Positions 24,592 through 31,736 of a DNA stretch of 64,000 nt are shown here, piece by piece. The stretch's first letter is position 1; every line of letters starts with the position of its first letter. This DNA comes from Ruminococcus sp. (GTDB lineage: Bacteria > Bacillota > Clostridia > Oscillospirales > Ruminococcaceae), in the NCBI GenBank assembly GCA_017519145.1, contig JAFWTA010000007.1, positions 24,325 through 88,324 of the forward strand, written 5' to 3'. The notes below the pieces were generated by a model. The model was not told where the DNA came from. It saw only the letters and a program-made list of their open reading frames with translations, and made no database searches. Made by a program: the position numbers and the translations under genes.

Positions 24592-24611
24592 ATTTACTTG
24601 GCTTTGACTGT

Positions 24612-25370
24612 TCATATATACATCGCATCCATTGCCGTGATATATTCCAGAGTTGGGACAAATGTGCCCTTGTGGCGGTCGCCGCGGTAGACCTCGTGCC
24701 CGTGCTTGTAGGCTATGACCTGCGCCATGGGAAACGGTATCCATATACCATCGTCAATGGGCTTGGTGGCGAACACAATGCCGTTTTCAAGACGCTTGAA
24801 GCAGAGGGTGTTCTTCAGATTTTTGTGGACGTACAGAAGGTCGCCGTCGTATATCATAAGGTTCAGCTTGTTCCTCGGAGCGTTCTCCGCTATGAAGCTG
24901 TTTATGATTTCAAATCGCTCCCTCTCGTTGGGGACTGCCCGTGAGATGTGCTCGTTCATGTGGTCTATCAGTGAAAGAAAAAACCTCTCGGAGTCGGTAT
25001 CACCTGTCTGGACAGCGGAATAACGATGATTGTGCTTGCCGTTGAAGATGGTGCCATTGTGTATAAGTGTCCACTCTCTGCCTGAATTGTCTGTGCCTGA
25101 AAAAGGGTGGCAGTTGTTTTCGTTTATGGAGCCTACAGTGGCAAATCTGATATGGGCGAGCAGATTTTTCTGCGGCGCGATACTGTCTATGACATCGCCG
25201 AGAAAAGTGCTTTTATCGGCGCTTACAGCCTCCTTCAGAATGATCCTGCTGCTGTTTTCGTACATCATTCCCCAACCGTGAGGATTACTGCTGCTGTGGG
25301 AAAAGAATGTCCTCAGATAGTCCGATATGTCTGTATTCTTTTCGGAAGTGAAGCCCAGAAGCTCGCACAT
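24612..25370 (-). CDS. Class II glutamine amidotransferase-like protein
   Basis: 252 residues. The N-terminal nucleophile Cys2 (MCELLGFTS), SNPHGWGMMYE near residue 35, LLAHIRFATVG near 75, and HNGTIFNGK near 105 are the standard class II glutaminase elements. There is no second synthetase domain, as in the YafJ/EgtC-type stand-alone proteins. It is the last gene of the ACT-gshA operon; EgtC-like enzymes hydrolyse gamma-glutamyl compounds, so a role in gamma-glutamyl-cysteine or related thiol metabolism is a fair inference. Confidence 0.85.
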   Translation of the reverse strand: MCELLGFTSEKNTDISDYLRTFFSHSSSNPHGWGMMYENSSRIILKEAVSADKSTFLGDVIDSIAPQKNLLAHIRFATVGSINENNCHPFSGTDNSGREWTLIHNGTIFNGKHNHRYSAVQTGDTDSERFFLSLIDHMNEHISRAVPNERERFEIINSFIAENAPRNKLNLMIYDGDLLYVHKNLKNTLCFKRLENGIVFATKPIDDGIWIPFPMAQVIAYKHGHEVYRGDRHKGTFVPTLEYITAMDAMYI

Positions 25371-25391
25371 TCATATCACCGCCCTTCAAAT

Positions 25392-26537
25392 TTATAATGC
25401 GTAATTCATTGATGTCTTGCTGAAACAGGCATTGCTGTTTATTTTATTCTTCTCAAATCCTATTATTTGCTGTGCCTCTTCATTGTCGGAAAAATATTCC
25501 GCCATTTCGTCGATCATGGCTGCGCCGCGTTCAAGCAGCTTTATATCGGGTTCAAGCAGTGCTGCATTTTTATGTTCCGCAGCTGCCTTTTCCTGAAGCG
25601 CGGGTGTAAGATCAAAGTCGGGCTGTGAGAGCAGATACAGTATGAGCAGATGTGCAAATTTAAGATCTCTGCTGTCAATGCCAAGAGGAGCTGAGGGATT
25701 GAGATCGAACATTCTGAGCTCGATGTGATCGACTCCGCCTGCTGCAAGGTTCTCAAGGCTGTTGACCCCCTTGGGCTTCAGCCGTATTGGCAGATAAAGC
25801 TCGCTCGCGGAATACAGTGAGCCTGTTACGATATGCTTCTTTATGCTGCCCGTAAATGTCCGCAGACTGCGGTGATCAAGTATGGGCAGGAATTTGTTCC
25901 AGTAGCCGCGTTCGCTGTTTCTCATGGAGGAGTATCGGCTGATGATCATGCCGCTCATGCCGTCCTTATCAAGTGAAGCGTCATAGCAGGGGCTTGCTGC
26001 GGTCAGCAGTACCAGCAGCCAGCTGTGGAGTATGAGCTGCTTGTACAGCCTGAGATACAGGGTATCGCGGAATGCGTGGAAGTCCTCGTTTTCTGTGTTC
26101 AGTTCGCGAAGGTATTCCTCTGCAAAAGAAAAATTAAAGTGTATGCCCGAGAAAAGCATGAGCTTTTTGCCGTATTTCCTATGAAGCACTTCACGGTAGC
26201 TGCGCTTTGAGGAGTGGTCTCCCGTGAAATCGGCTATGGGTATCTCGTCCTCACTTTCAATGTGGGGGGGATTGCTGTAAAGCCAGATGCTCTCGCCCTT
26301 TTCTGCGAGTACCTCGCGGGCTCTCCTGTCAAGCTCGGACAGGGAACAGAGTGCCTCGTCGATACTGTGACAGACGGGGGTAACGAGCTCTATCTGGTTT
26401 TCACAGAAATCTCGGGTGATGTGCTCGTCACTGCCGAAGGGATGGGGCGTCTGTGCAAGTTTGCCCTGACTGTCTACACGGAGAGTCTCACGTTCTATGC
26501 CAAACTTTCCCGAATAATAGTATTTGCTTTTTTCCAT
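25392..26537 (-). CDS. gshA: Glutamate-cysteine ligase (GshA-type), stand-alone
   Basis: 381 residues forming gamma-glutamylcysteine with ATP. The family opening GKFGIERETLRV near residues 10-21, CENQIELVTP near 45-54, LMLFSGIHFNFSF near 125-137, and the substrate motif VDHIELRMFDLNP near 270 resemble the N-terminal domain of the bifunctional GshF of Firmicutes. The C-terminal ATP-grasp glutathione synthetase domain is missing, so it would stop at gamma-glutamylcysteine. Lies 12 bases after the ACT gene and 21 before the amidotransferase. Confidence 0.88.
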   Translation of the reverse strand: MEKSKYYYSGKFGIERETLRVDSQGKLAQTPHPFGSDEHITRDFCENQIELVTPVCHSIDEALCSLSELDRRAREVLAEKGESIWLYSNPPHIESEDEIPIADFTGDHSSKRSYREVLHRKYGKKLMLFSGIHFNFSFAEEYLRELNTENEDFHAFRDTLYLRLYKQLILHSWLLVLLTAASPCYDASLDKDGMSGMIISRYSSMRNSERGYWNKFLPILDHRSLRTFTGSIKKHIVTGSLYSASELYLPIRLKPKGVNSLENLAAGGVDHIELRMFDLNPSAPLGIDSRDLKFAHLLILYLLSQPDFDLTPALQEKAAAEHKNAALLEPDIKLLERGAAMIDEMAEYFSDNEEAQQIIGFEKNKINSNACFSKTSMNYAL

Positions 26538-26549
26538 TTTTTCATCGCC

Positions 26550-26795
26550 TCACAGATCTGTGATCCTAACCTGTTTTACGTTCTTTATCCTTCTCAGCCT
26601 GCGCAGGACAGTGCTGTTGTCCGCAGCTGTATCGAAAAGGATATCAGCAGTAAAACGGGAAACAGGAGTGTTATTTTCGTATGCCGCTACATTTGCTGTA
26701 TGGGTGATTATGTTACCGTTAAGTCGTCTTATGACCTTTGATATCTCCTGCACAAGACCTATTCTGTCAAGGGAAACAACTTCTATTCTTTTCAT
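26550..26795 (-). CDS. ACT-domain protein
   Basis: An 81-residue stand-alone ACT domain (MKRIEVVSLDRIGLVQEISK, then GNIITHTANVAAYENN). ACT domains bind amino acids and act as regulators. First protein gene of the operon with gshA. The ATG at 26795 has GGAGGTATAT upstream. An in-frame ATG ten codons earlier (26825) also has GGAGGCAGAT; the two starts are separated by an inverted repeat, so start choice may be regulated. I prefer the downstream one because it begins the domain exactly. Confidence 0.75.
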   Translation of the reverse strand: MKRIEVVSLDRIGLVQEISKVIRRLNGNIITHTANVAAYENNTPVSRFTADILFDTAADNSTVLRRLRRIKNVKQVRITDL

Positions 26796-26803
26796 ATATA
26801 CCT

Positions 26804-26857
26804 CCTGTAAATAAAAAAGAGACATATCTGCCTCCGTGTCAGACTCTTATTTACAGG
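26804..26857 (-). repeat. Inverted repeat bracketing the alternative start of the ACT gene
   Basis: Perfect 11-bp arms CCTGTAAATAA/TTATTTACAGG. The downstream arm on the minus strand includes TTTTTTATTTACAGG, so it could act as a weak attenuator or hide the start of the ACT gene. Confidence 0.5.
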
Positions 26858-26867
26858 CGGTTTCAGC

Positions 26868-26939
26868 CTATTTTTCAGCTGACAGGGAGCAGTTTGCTAT
26901 ACTCATATCAATTTTTGATCCGTTAATACAGAATTGCAT
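26868..26939 (-). CDS. Possible 23-residue leader peptide of the gshA operon
   Basis: ATG-to-TAG frame of 24 codons (begins MQFCINGSKI, ends CSLSAEK) with a strong GGAGG seven bases upstream, directly after the operon promoter. It contains two Cys. A leader peptide sensing cysteine supply would fit a gamma-glutamylcysteine operon, but this is inference; two Cys codons is a weak sensor. Confidence 0.45.
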   Translation of the reverse strand: MQFCINGSKIDMSIANCSLSAEK

Positions 26940-26980
26940 AACAAAAACCTCCGTTGATCACACTAAGTTGTTATGATCTT

Positions 26981-27009
26981 ATTATACTATAGTTAACATA
27001 CTTTGTCAA
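26981..27009 (-). promoter_or_regulatory. Consensus promoter of the ACT-gshA operon
   Basis: TTGACA, 17 bp, TATAAT on the minus strand, about 40 bases before the leader peptide. Between 27010 and 27115 I see no gene. Confidence 0.88.
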
Positions 27010-27115
27010 TAGGAATTCTGTAGATAGAACATAAACAAATACTTTTACCTGCTATATGTTAGGTTTATAACAGGGAAAGGGATCTGTCTGCCTCAGCGGT
27101 TGGGGATATCCGTGG

Positions 27116-27679
27116 TCAGTGGGCAAGAATGAGACCGCCTATTATTGCCATAACGAGTCCCGTGGCGGTTACGGCTCCGCAGACAGCGACAAGGAGCGCG
27201 GCAACGGTTTTGGGTATCGGTGCGTCGCGTTCCACAAATGCGTGCTTCGGAGCGGCTGGGTCATAGAAAACATCCACGGTCTTTCCCACCGGGTATCTTG
27301 CCGCCATTGCATTCTGTGCAGCATATCTGCTGCCTTTCATTTTTACTACTGCCGGAAGCTCTCCGTCTGTGGTGATGTTGGAGCTGCTGCTGAGCAGCTG
27401 ACTGTGACCGACGTTGAAGGTGACAGTTGTGCTGCCTGCAAACCTCGGACCTGCTACCTTGTAGGTCTGTCCCTCGACTGTATAGCTAACAAGAGGCACC
27501 CTGATATTATTGCTGTAGAAGTTGGACATTCTTTCTACTGTACCCGTGGTCCTTCCTGTGAAATGTTCTTTTCGGTATTCGGGACGTCTGAACCCGAACC
27601 ACACCATAATGGCGGTCGATATTGCCCCCATCAGTATAATAAATATTCCCGTAAGCAGTAATACTGCACCCACTGTCAT
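27116..27679 (-). CDS. Membrane protein with DUF3592-like extracytoplasmic domain
   Basis: 187 residues with a transmembrane helix at each end (about 4-30 and 160-184) and a middle domain containing GRTTGTVERMS, VPLVSYTVEGQTY and YPVGKTVDVFYDPAAPKHAFVE. The phrase YPVGKTVDVFYDP near the end of the domain is typical of DUF3592 proteins of unknown function. Single gene with its own repeat-derived promoter; AAGGAGG lies close before the ATG. Confidence 0.78.
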   Translation of the reverse strand: MTVGAVLLLTGIFIILMGAISTAIMVWFGFRRPEYRKEHFTGRTTGTVERMSNFYSNNIRVPLVSYTVEGQTYKVAGPRFAGSTTVTFNVGHSQLLSSSSNITTDGELPAVVKMKGSRYAAQNAMAARYPVGKTVDVFYDPAAPKHAFVERDAPIPKTVAALLVAVCGAVTATGLVMAIIGGLILAH

Positions 27680-27713
27680 AAAGTTATCCTCCTTGATTTT
27701 AGAGTGTTAACCT

Positions 27714-27742
27714 ATTATAACACGTTATGGTCCATAAAGCAA
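27714..27742 (-). promoter_or_regulatory. Promoter of the DUF3592-like gene, CATCTTGCT type
   Basis: TTGCTT, 17 bp, TATAAT on the minus strand. The -35 box sits in GCCATCTTGCTTT, the same end sequence as the dispersed repeat, although the rest of the repeat is not recognisable here. Confidence 0.72.
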
Positions 27743-27774
27743 GATGGCATCGGTATATTGAATGTGTGGGAGCA

Positions 27775-27861
27775 AGATATGCTCTTATCACGGGGAGCCC
27801 CCGCAGGCTGTTTCGCGGAATAAATATCAAAGCTGGCAGTTTTTCTCCGCGCACCTTGCTA
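27775..27861 (+). repeat. Dispersed intergenic repeat copy ahead of aroF
   Basis: Contains GGGGAGCCCCCGCAGGC, TGTTTCGCGGAATAAA and CAGTTTTTCTCCGCGCACC then TTGCTA. It is the most complete copy and has internal CGCGGA/TCCGCG symmetry. Its last bases form the aroF -35 box. Confidence 0.75.
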
Positions 27862-27884
27862 TTTTCGTATTTCTGTGATATAAT
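27856..27884 (+). promoter_or_regulatory. Promoter of aroF with repeat-derived -35 box
   Basis: TTGCTA, 17 bp, TATAAT, 43 bases before the start codon. Confidence 0.75.
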
Positions 27885-27926
27885 ATTATAGAAATTCTGA
27901 ATTGTTGCAGAAAGGATAATGTAATC

Positions 27927-28955
27927 ATGAATATGAACTTCAAGTGCAAGCTGCCAATTCCTGCCGAAGTCAAAAGCGAATATCCTGTTTCGGAGGAGCT
28001 CGGCAAGGTCATCGCAGAGAGAAATGAAAAGATCGCTGAGATAATCAGAGGAGACAATGACAGGCTCCTGCTTATCATCGGTCCCTGTTCCGCTGATAAT
28101 GAGGACAGCGTTATTGATTATATCTGCCGTCTCAGAGAAGTGCAGGAAAAGGTGAACGACAAAATATTCATCGTTCCCCGTATCTACACCAACAAGCCCC
28201 GCACAACAGGCAAAGGCTACAAGGGAATGCTCCACCAGCCCGATCCCAGCCAGAAGCCCGATATGTACAAGGGTATCGTTGCCATAAGAAAAATGCATCT
28301 CAGAGCTATTCAGGAAACAGGCTTTACCTGTGCTGATGAGATGCTCTATCCCGAGAACCACCGTTACCTCAATGACCTTTTAGGCTATGTAGCTGTAGGT
28401 GCCCGTTCCGTTGAGAACCAGCAGCACAGACTGACTGCCAGCGGACTCAATGTTCCTGTTGGTATGAAGAATCCCGTAAGCGGAAGCATCCCTGTGCTCA
28501 TGAACTCCATAGAGGCTGCTCAGTCGGGTCATACATTCCTTTACAGAGGCTGGGAGGTAGTTACTGAGGGAAATCCTCTCGCTCACGCTATCCTCAGAGG
28601 CTATGAGAACCATCACAGCCAGAGTATGCCGAATTATCACTATGAAAATCTTCAGCTGCTCGATCAGTTCTATGAGGCAAAGGGCTTCAGCAATCCTGCT
28701 GCTATAATAGATACAAACCACTGCAACTCGGGCAAGCGTCCTTTTGAACAGCCCCGTATCGTAAATGAGGTGCTCAGCAGCCGCAGATATGATGAGAAGA
28801 TCCGCAAGCTGGTTAAGGGCTTCATGATCGAGAGCTACATAGAGGACGGCAATCAGAGCGTGGACGAGCACGTTTACGGAAAGTCCATAACCGATCCGTG
28901 TATCGGCTGGGAAAAGACTGAGAAAATGATCTTTGATATTGCAGAAAAGCTCTGA
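27927..28955 (+). CDS. aroF: 3-deoxy-7-phosphoheptulonate synthase (class I, AroFGH type)
   Basis: 342 residues catalysing the first step of the shikimate pathway from phosphoenolpyruvate and erythrose 4-phosphate. It has LLLIIGPCSADNED near residues 47-60, YTNKPRTTGKGYKGM near 90, GARSVENQQHR near 157, GMKNPVSGS near 178, and DTNHCNSGKR near 260, which supply the PEP, metal and phosphate ligands of the E. coli-like family. Length and motifs are complete. Single-gene unit between its promoter and a strong terminator; AGAAAGG precedes the ATG, with another ATG two codons further. Confidence 0.95.
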   Translation: MNMNFKCKLPIPAEVKSEYPVSEELGKVIAERNEKIAEIIRGDNDRLLLIIGPCSADNEDSVIDYICRLREVQEKVNDKIFIVPRIYTNKPRTTGKGYKGMLHQPDPSQKPDMYKGIVAIRKMHLRAIQETGFTCADEMLYPENHRYLNDLLGYVAVGARSVENQQHRLTASGLNVPVGMKNPVSGSIPVLMNSIEAAQSGHTFLYRGWEVVTEGNPLAHAILRGYENHHSQSMPNYHYENLQLLDQFYEAKGFSNPAAIIDTNHCNSGKRPFEQPRIVNEVLSSRRYDEKIRKLVKGFMIESYIEDGNQSVDEHVYGKSITDPCIGWEKTEKMIFDIAEKL

Positions 28956-28984
28956 TAAGCGAAACAGCTGTCATACAAAAAACA

Positions 28985-29017
28985 AACGCTCAGGAATTTG
29001 CTCCTGAGCGTTTTTTT
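28985..29017. terminator. Bidirectional terminator between aroF and the dehydratase gene
   Basis: AACGCTCAGGA/TCCTGAGCGTT stem followed by TTTTTTT on plus and TGTTTTTTG on minus. Confidence 0.93.
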
Positions 29018-29080
29018 ACTTTGAAAAGGCCTGACTCTGCCAAAGCCTGCTCAAATAACGGACTTTGCAGGCGGGATTGT

Positions 29081-30064
29081 TCAGTTCTGCTTGAAATAAA
29101 CGTTTCTGTACCAGTCAACTGTCTCGGCAAGTCCCTTATCTACGGAATACTCTGCCTTCCAGCCAAGACGCTCAAATGCCTTGGCCGCATCGAGCTGCTG
29201 GATAAGTATCTCGGAAACCTCGCTCTGCTGAACAACAGAGGGGATGTCCTCACAATTCATTATTGATTTGATCTTGCTGACAACTGTCTCTATGTCGGTA
29301 GCGATACCTGTTCCGAAGTTGAATGCGTTGCCTACAACGTCCTCTTTCTCGATATTATAGAGCATATACATATATGCATTTACGATATCGTTGATATAGA
29401 GGAAATCTCTTTTGAATACGCCGTTTGCGGGATGCCTGATAACAGGGGATTCGCCGTTCTCCAGCTTCTGGATGGTGCCGGGAACAAGACGGTTGAAGTT
29501 GTTGTCTCCGGGGCCGTAGATGTTTCCGAATCTGCCTACTACAACGGGAAGTCCGTAGCTGTGGTAGAAGCTTCTTGCGAGCATATCCTGACAAACCTTT
29601 GAAACATCGTAGGGATTGCTTCCCTGAAGGATCATTGTCTCATTATAGGGCAGTACGTCGCTGTCGCCGTATACCTTATCGCTGGAGGCTACAAGAACGC
29701 TCTTTACAGTGTCCATGTGAAGTCTTGCGGCGTCAAGGATGTTATATGTACCGACGATGTTTACCTGAAAAGTCACCTTGGGCATCTTGTAGGCAAGATC
29801 CTGAAGGGCAACTGCTGCAAGATGGAAGATGATCTCGATCTTCTGCTCAACGATTATCTGCTCGATAAGAGCTCCGTTGCTGATATCTCCATAGTATATG
29901 TTGATTTTTTTATCAAGTCCGCATATACTGAAATAACTTGTATTGTCACATCTTTCGATAAGAGCTGTGACATTTGCACCCTGCTCGATAAGATGTTTTG
30001 TGATGTGTGCTCCTACAAAGCCTGTAGCACCGGTTATGAAAATACGCTTATCCTTTAAATTCAA
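29081..30064 (-). CDS. Extended SDR sugar-nucleotide epimerase/4,6-dehydratase
   Basis: 327 residues. Rossmann motif GATGFVGAH near 11-19, HLAAVA near 80, catalytic Ser in VASSDKVYG near 127, and YDVSK near 153 (Tyr and Lys of the SDR triad). SSDKVYG and the general layout resemble CDP-glucose 4,6-dehydratases, but a GDP- or dTDP-sugar substrate cannot be excluded. It lacks neighbouring glycan genes apart from the divergent glycosyltransferase, with which it may share a pathway. Confidence 0.82.
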   Translation of the reverse strand: MNLKDKRIFITGATGFVGAHITKHLIEQGANVTALIERCDNTSYFSICGLDKKINIYYGDISNGALIEQIIVEQKIEIIFHLAAVALQDLAYKMPKVTFQVNIVGTYNILDAARLHMDTVKSVLVASSDKVYGDSDVLPYNETMILQGSNPYDVSKVCQDMLARSFYHSYGLPVVVGRFGNIYGPGDNNFNRLVPGTIQKLENGESPVIRHPANGVFKRDFLYINDIVNAYMYMLYNIEKEDVVGNAFNFGTGIATDIETVVSKIKSIMNCEDIPSVVQQSEVSEILIQQLDAAKAFERLGWKAEYSVDKGLAETVDWYRNVYFKQN

Positions 30065-30170
30065 TTCTTACCTCACCTTTCTTATTTGCCTGTTGTGTTG
30101 GGAATTACTCATGAGGTGTCAGAATTAAGCGTTTCGTAGTATTTTTTATAACAGACCATATCGAAAGAAT

Positions 30171-30199
30171 ATTATACCATATAGGAATGCTTTTGTCAA
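30171..30199 (-). promoter_or_regulatory. Promoter of the SDR dehydratase gene
   Basis: TTGACA, 17 bp, TATAAT on the minus strand, about 105 bases before the start. Confidence 0.87.
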
Positions 30200-30251
30200 G
30201 CGTTTTTTGGGAGGACTCAGAAAGTTTAAAAAATTTTTCAGCGTTACCCCC

Positions 30252-30280
30252 TTGACGGGATATTATATTTGTGCTATAAT
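30252..30280 (+). promoter_or_regulatory. Promoter of the glycosyltransferase gene
   Basis: TTGACG, 17 bp, TATAAT. The leader to the start codon is about 170 bases and includes a GCAGGATGA/TCATCCTGC hairpin (30399-30421). Confidence 0.87.
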
Positions 30281-30350
30281 AACATGGTTTGAGCATAAAA
30301 CGCAGACAGAACATTATTTTGTAATATCATTTTCGCATTCAGGGGCGGCA

Positions 30351-30434
30351 ATGCTTCGGAACTCTGCTATCGATCCTATGCTGCGGCAGGCTCAGATGCA
30401 GGATGAGACGTTCATCCTGCTTAAAACAATATAG
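30351..30434 (+). CDS. Possible 27-residue leader peptide of the glycosyltransferase gene
   Basis: A frame of 28 codons (begins MLRNSAIDPM, ends TFILLKTI) with AGGGGCGG just upstream, ending 22 bases before the glycosyltransferase ATG. Its last codons lie on the leader hairpin, an arrangement seen in drug-inducible resistance leaders. Translation is unproven. Confidence 0.4.
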   Translation: MLRNSAIDPMLRQAQMQDETFILLKTI

Positions 30435-30456
30435 GAATCAGAGAGGGCGAGGTAAA

Positions 30457-31635
30457 ATGAATAATACTTCAGGAGAAAACAAACCGAAAAAGATCGTTGT
30501 TTTAAACGGCATCCTTCACGGCCATTTTACTGGCAGTGTTGAGGTCGTAAGAGAACTGGCTGCATTAGGCTATGATGTTACCTGTTATGTTACGGAAGAA
30601 TTTGCAGACAGACTCAACGGTATACCTGTTAAAAAGATAGTGTACTCAGCTGATGTAAGTGAAGTTGCAAAGAGGCTTCCTCCTTACGCTCCGCCTTTTG
30701 CTGTCAACTCATTTATGGTGGGAAGGGCTACATACACACTCATCGAGTTATTGCAGAAGGATGAGACAGACTATGATTATTACATCTGGGACTGCTTCTT
30801 CGATATTGACGAAATGAACAAGATCCTGAAGATAGATCCTTCTAAATTCACTATCATCTATCCCTCTTTCATACTTACTGATGAAAACCAGTTCGATAAT
30901 ATCAGATTAGTCGGTCTTCAGTGGACAAGCCAGCATTATAACATCAATCTTCATGATTTCGTGGGACTTATCTTTACTCCCAATAAGCACAAGAAGCTTA
31001 TCCTTACTTCCAAATTCTTCCATCTCAGACCCGAGGATACCGATGATACCTGCTACTTTATCGGTCCTCATATAGAAAAAAGAGCTGAGGACAAGAACTT
31101 TGACTTCAAAAAGGATGAGAACAAGAAGCTCCTGTTCATCTCGCTGGGAACCATCTTTGGCAAAGACCTTGATTTTTATCACCAGTGTATCGAGGCTTTC
31201 AGAGATTCGGACGAATATCAGGTCATAATGTCAGTAGGTAAATTCGTTGATATCGCTCAGACTTTCAGCGATATCCCTTCAAATTTCAGTATCTACAATT
31301 ACGTTCCTCAGACTCAGCTCCTGCCCGAGGTAGATGTGTTCATCACTCATGCAGGCTTCAACTCAACTTCAGAGGGTCTGGCAAGCGGTGCTGCAATGGT
31401 ACTGGTGCCTCAGGCTGTTGACCAGTTCGACGTTGCAAAGGTCGTTCAGCAGCTCAACGCAGGTATAGCTCTCAATAAGCATGAGATCAATATTACTGCC
31501 GATATTATCAAAAAAGCTGTTGATGATGCTTACAACAACAGAGATAATTTCAAGGCAGGCACAAAGGCTATCATGGACTCATTCAAGGAAGCCATTGATA
31601 ACAGAAAAGCAATATACAAGGAAATATTCGCCTGA
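30457..31635 (+). CDS. UDP-sugar glycosyltransferase of the macrolide glycosyltransferase (MGT) type
   Basis: 392 residues, GT1/GT-B fold. The N-terminal acceptor domain has LNGILHGHFTGSVEVVRELA near 15-34 with a His in the catalytic position; the C-terminal donor domain has LLFISLGTIFG near 230 and the GT1 signature THAGFNSTSEGLASG then LVPQAVDQFDVA near 305-335. Such enzymes glucosylate macrolides or other small hydrophobic acceptors. The ATG has GAGGGCGAGG upstream. A frame of 18 further codons upstream lacks a site. The leader peptide hints at induction by its substrate. Confidence 0.88.
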   Translation: MNNTSGENKPKKIVVLNGILHGHFTGSVEVVRELAALGYDVTCYVTEEFADRLNGIPVKKIVYSADVSEVAKRLPPYAPPFAVNSFMVGRATYTLIELLQKDETDYDYYIWDCFFDIDEMNKILKIDPSKFTIIYPSFILTDENQFDNIRLVGLQWTSQHYNINLHDFVGLIFTPNKHKKLILTSKFFHLRPEDTDDTCYFIGPHIEKRAEDKNFDFKKDENKKLLFISLGTIFGKDLDFYHQCIEAFRDSDEYQVIMSVGKFVDIAQTFSDIPSNFSIYNYVPQTQLLPEVDVFITHAGFNSTSEGLASGAAMVLVPQAVDQFDVAKVVQQLNAGIALNKHEINITADIIKKAVDDAYNNRDNFKAGTKAIMDSFKEAIDNRKAIYKEIFA

Positions 31636-31652
31636 TAATAATTGTAATAATG

Positions 31653-31690
31653 AAAACGGACAGCTGTTCTGAACAGCTGTCCGTTTTTTT
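31653..31690. terminator. Terminator of the glycosyltransferase gene
   Basis: AAACGGACAGCTGTTC/GAACAGCTGTCCGTTT stem followed by TTTT. The A-run on the other side lets it also serve the AraC hybrid gene on minus. Confidence 0.92.
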
Positions 31691-31736
31691 ATATCACATT
31701 TTTCCGAAATATGCTGTAATTCAAGTGCCAAGGCAG

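Larger units (their letters stand above)
24480..24593 (+). ncRNA. Candidate Fur-controlled small RNA
   Basis: A transcript from the orphan promoter would begin near 24480 and end at the terminator hairpin, about 110 nt. The interval has no convincing reading frame: an 11-codon frame beginning MKMII covers the Fur box and lacks a ribosome binding site. It could be an iron-responsive sRNA or the remnant of a lost iron gene. Confidence 0.4.

Noticed and set aside
27699-28361. 220-codon open frame on minus
   Set aside because: Antisense to aroF, whose catalytic motifs are intact on plus.
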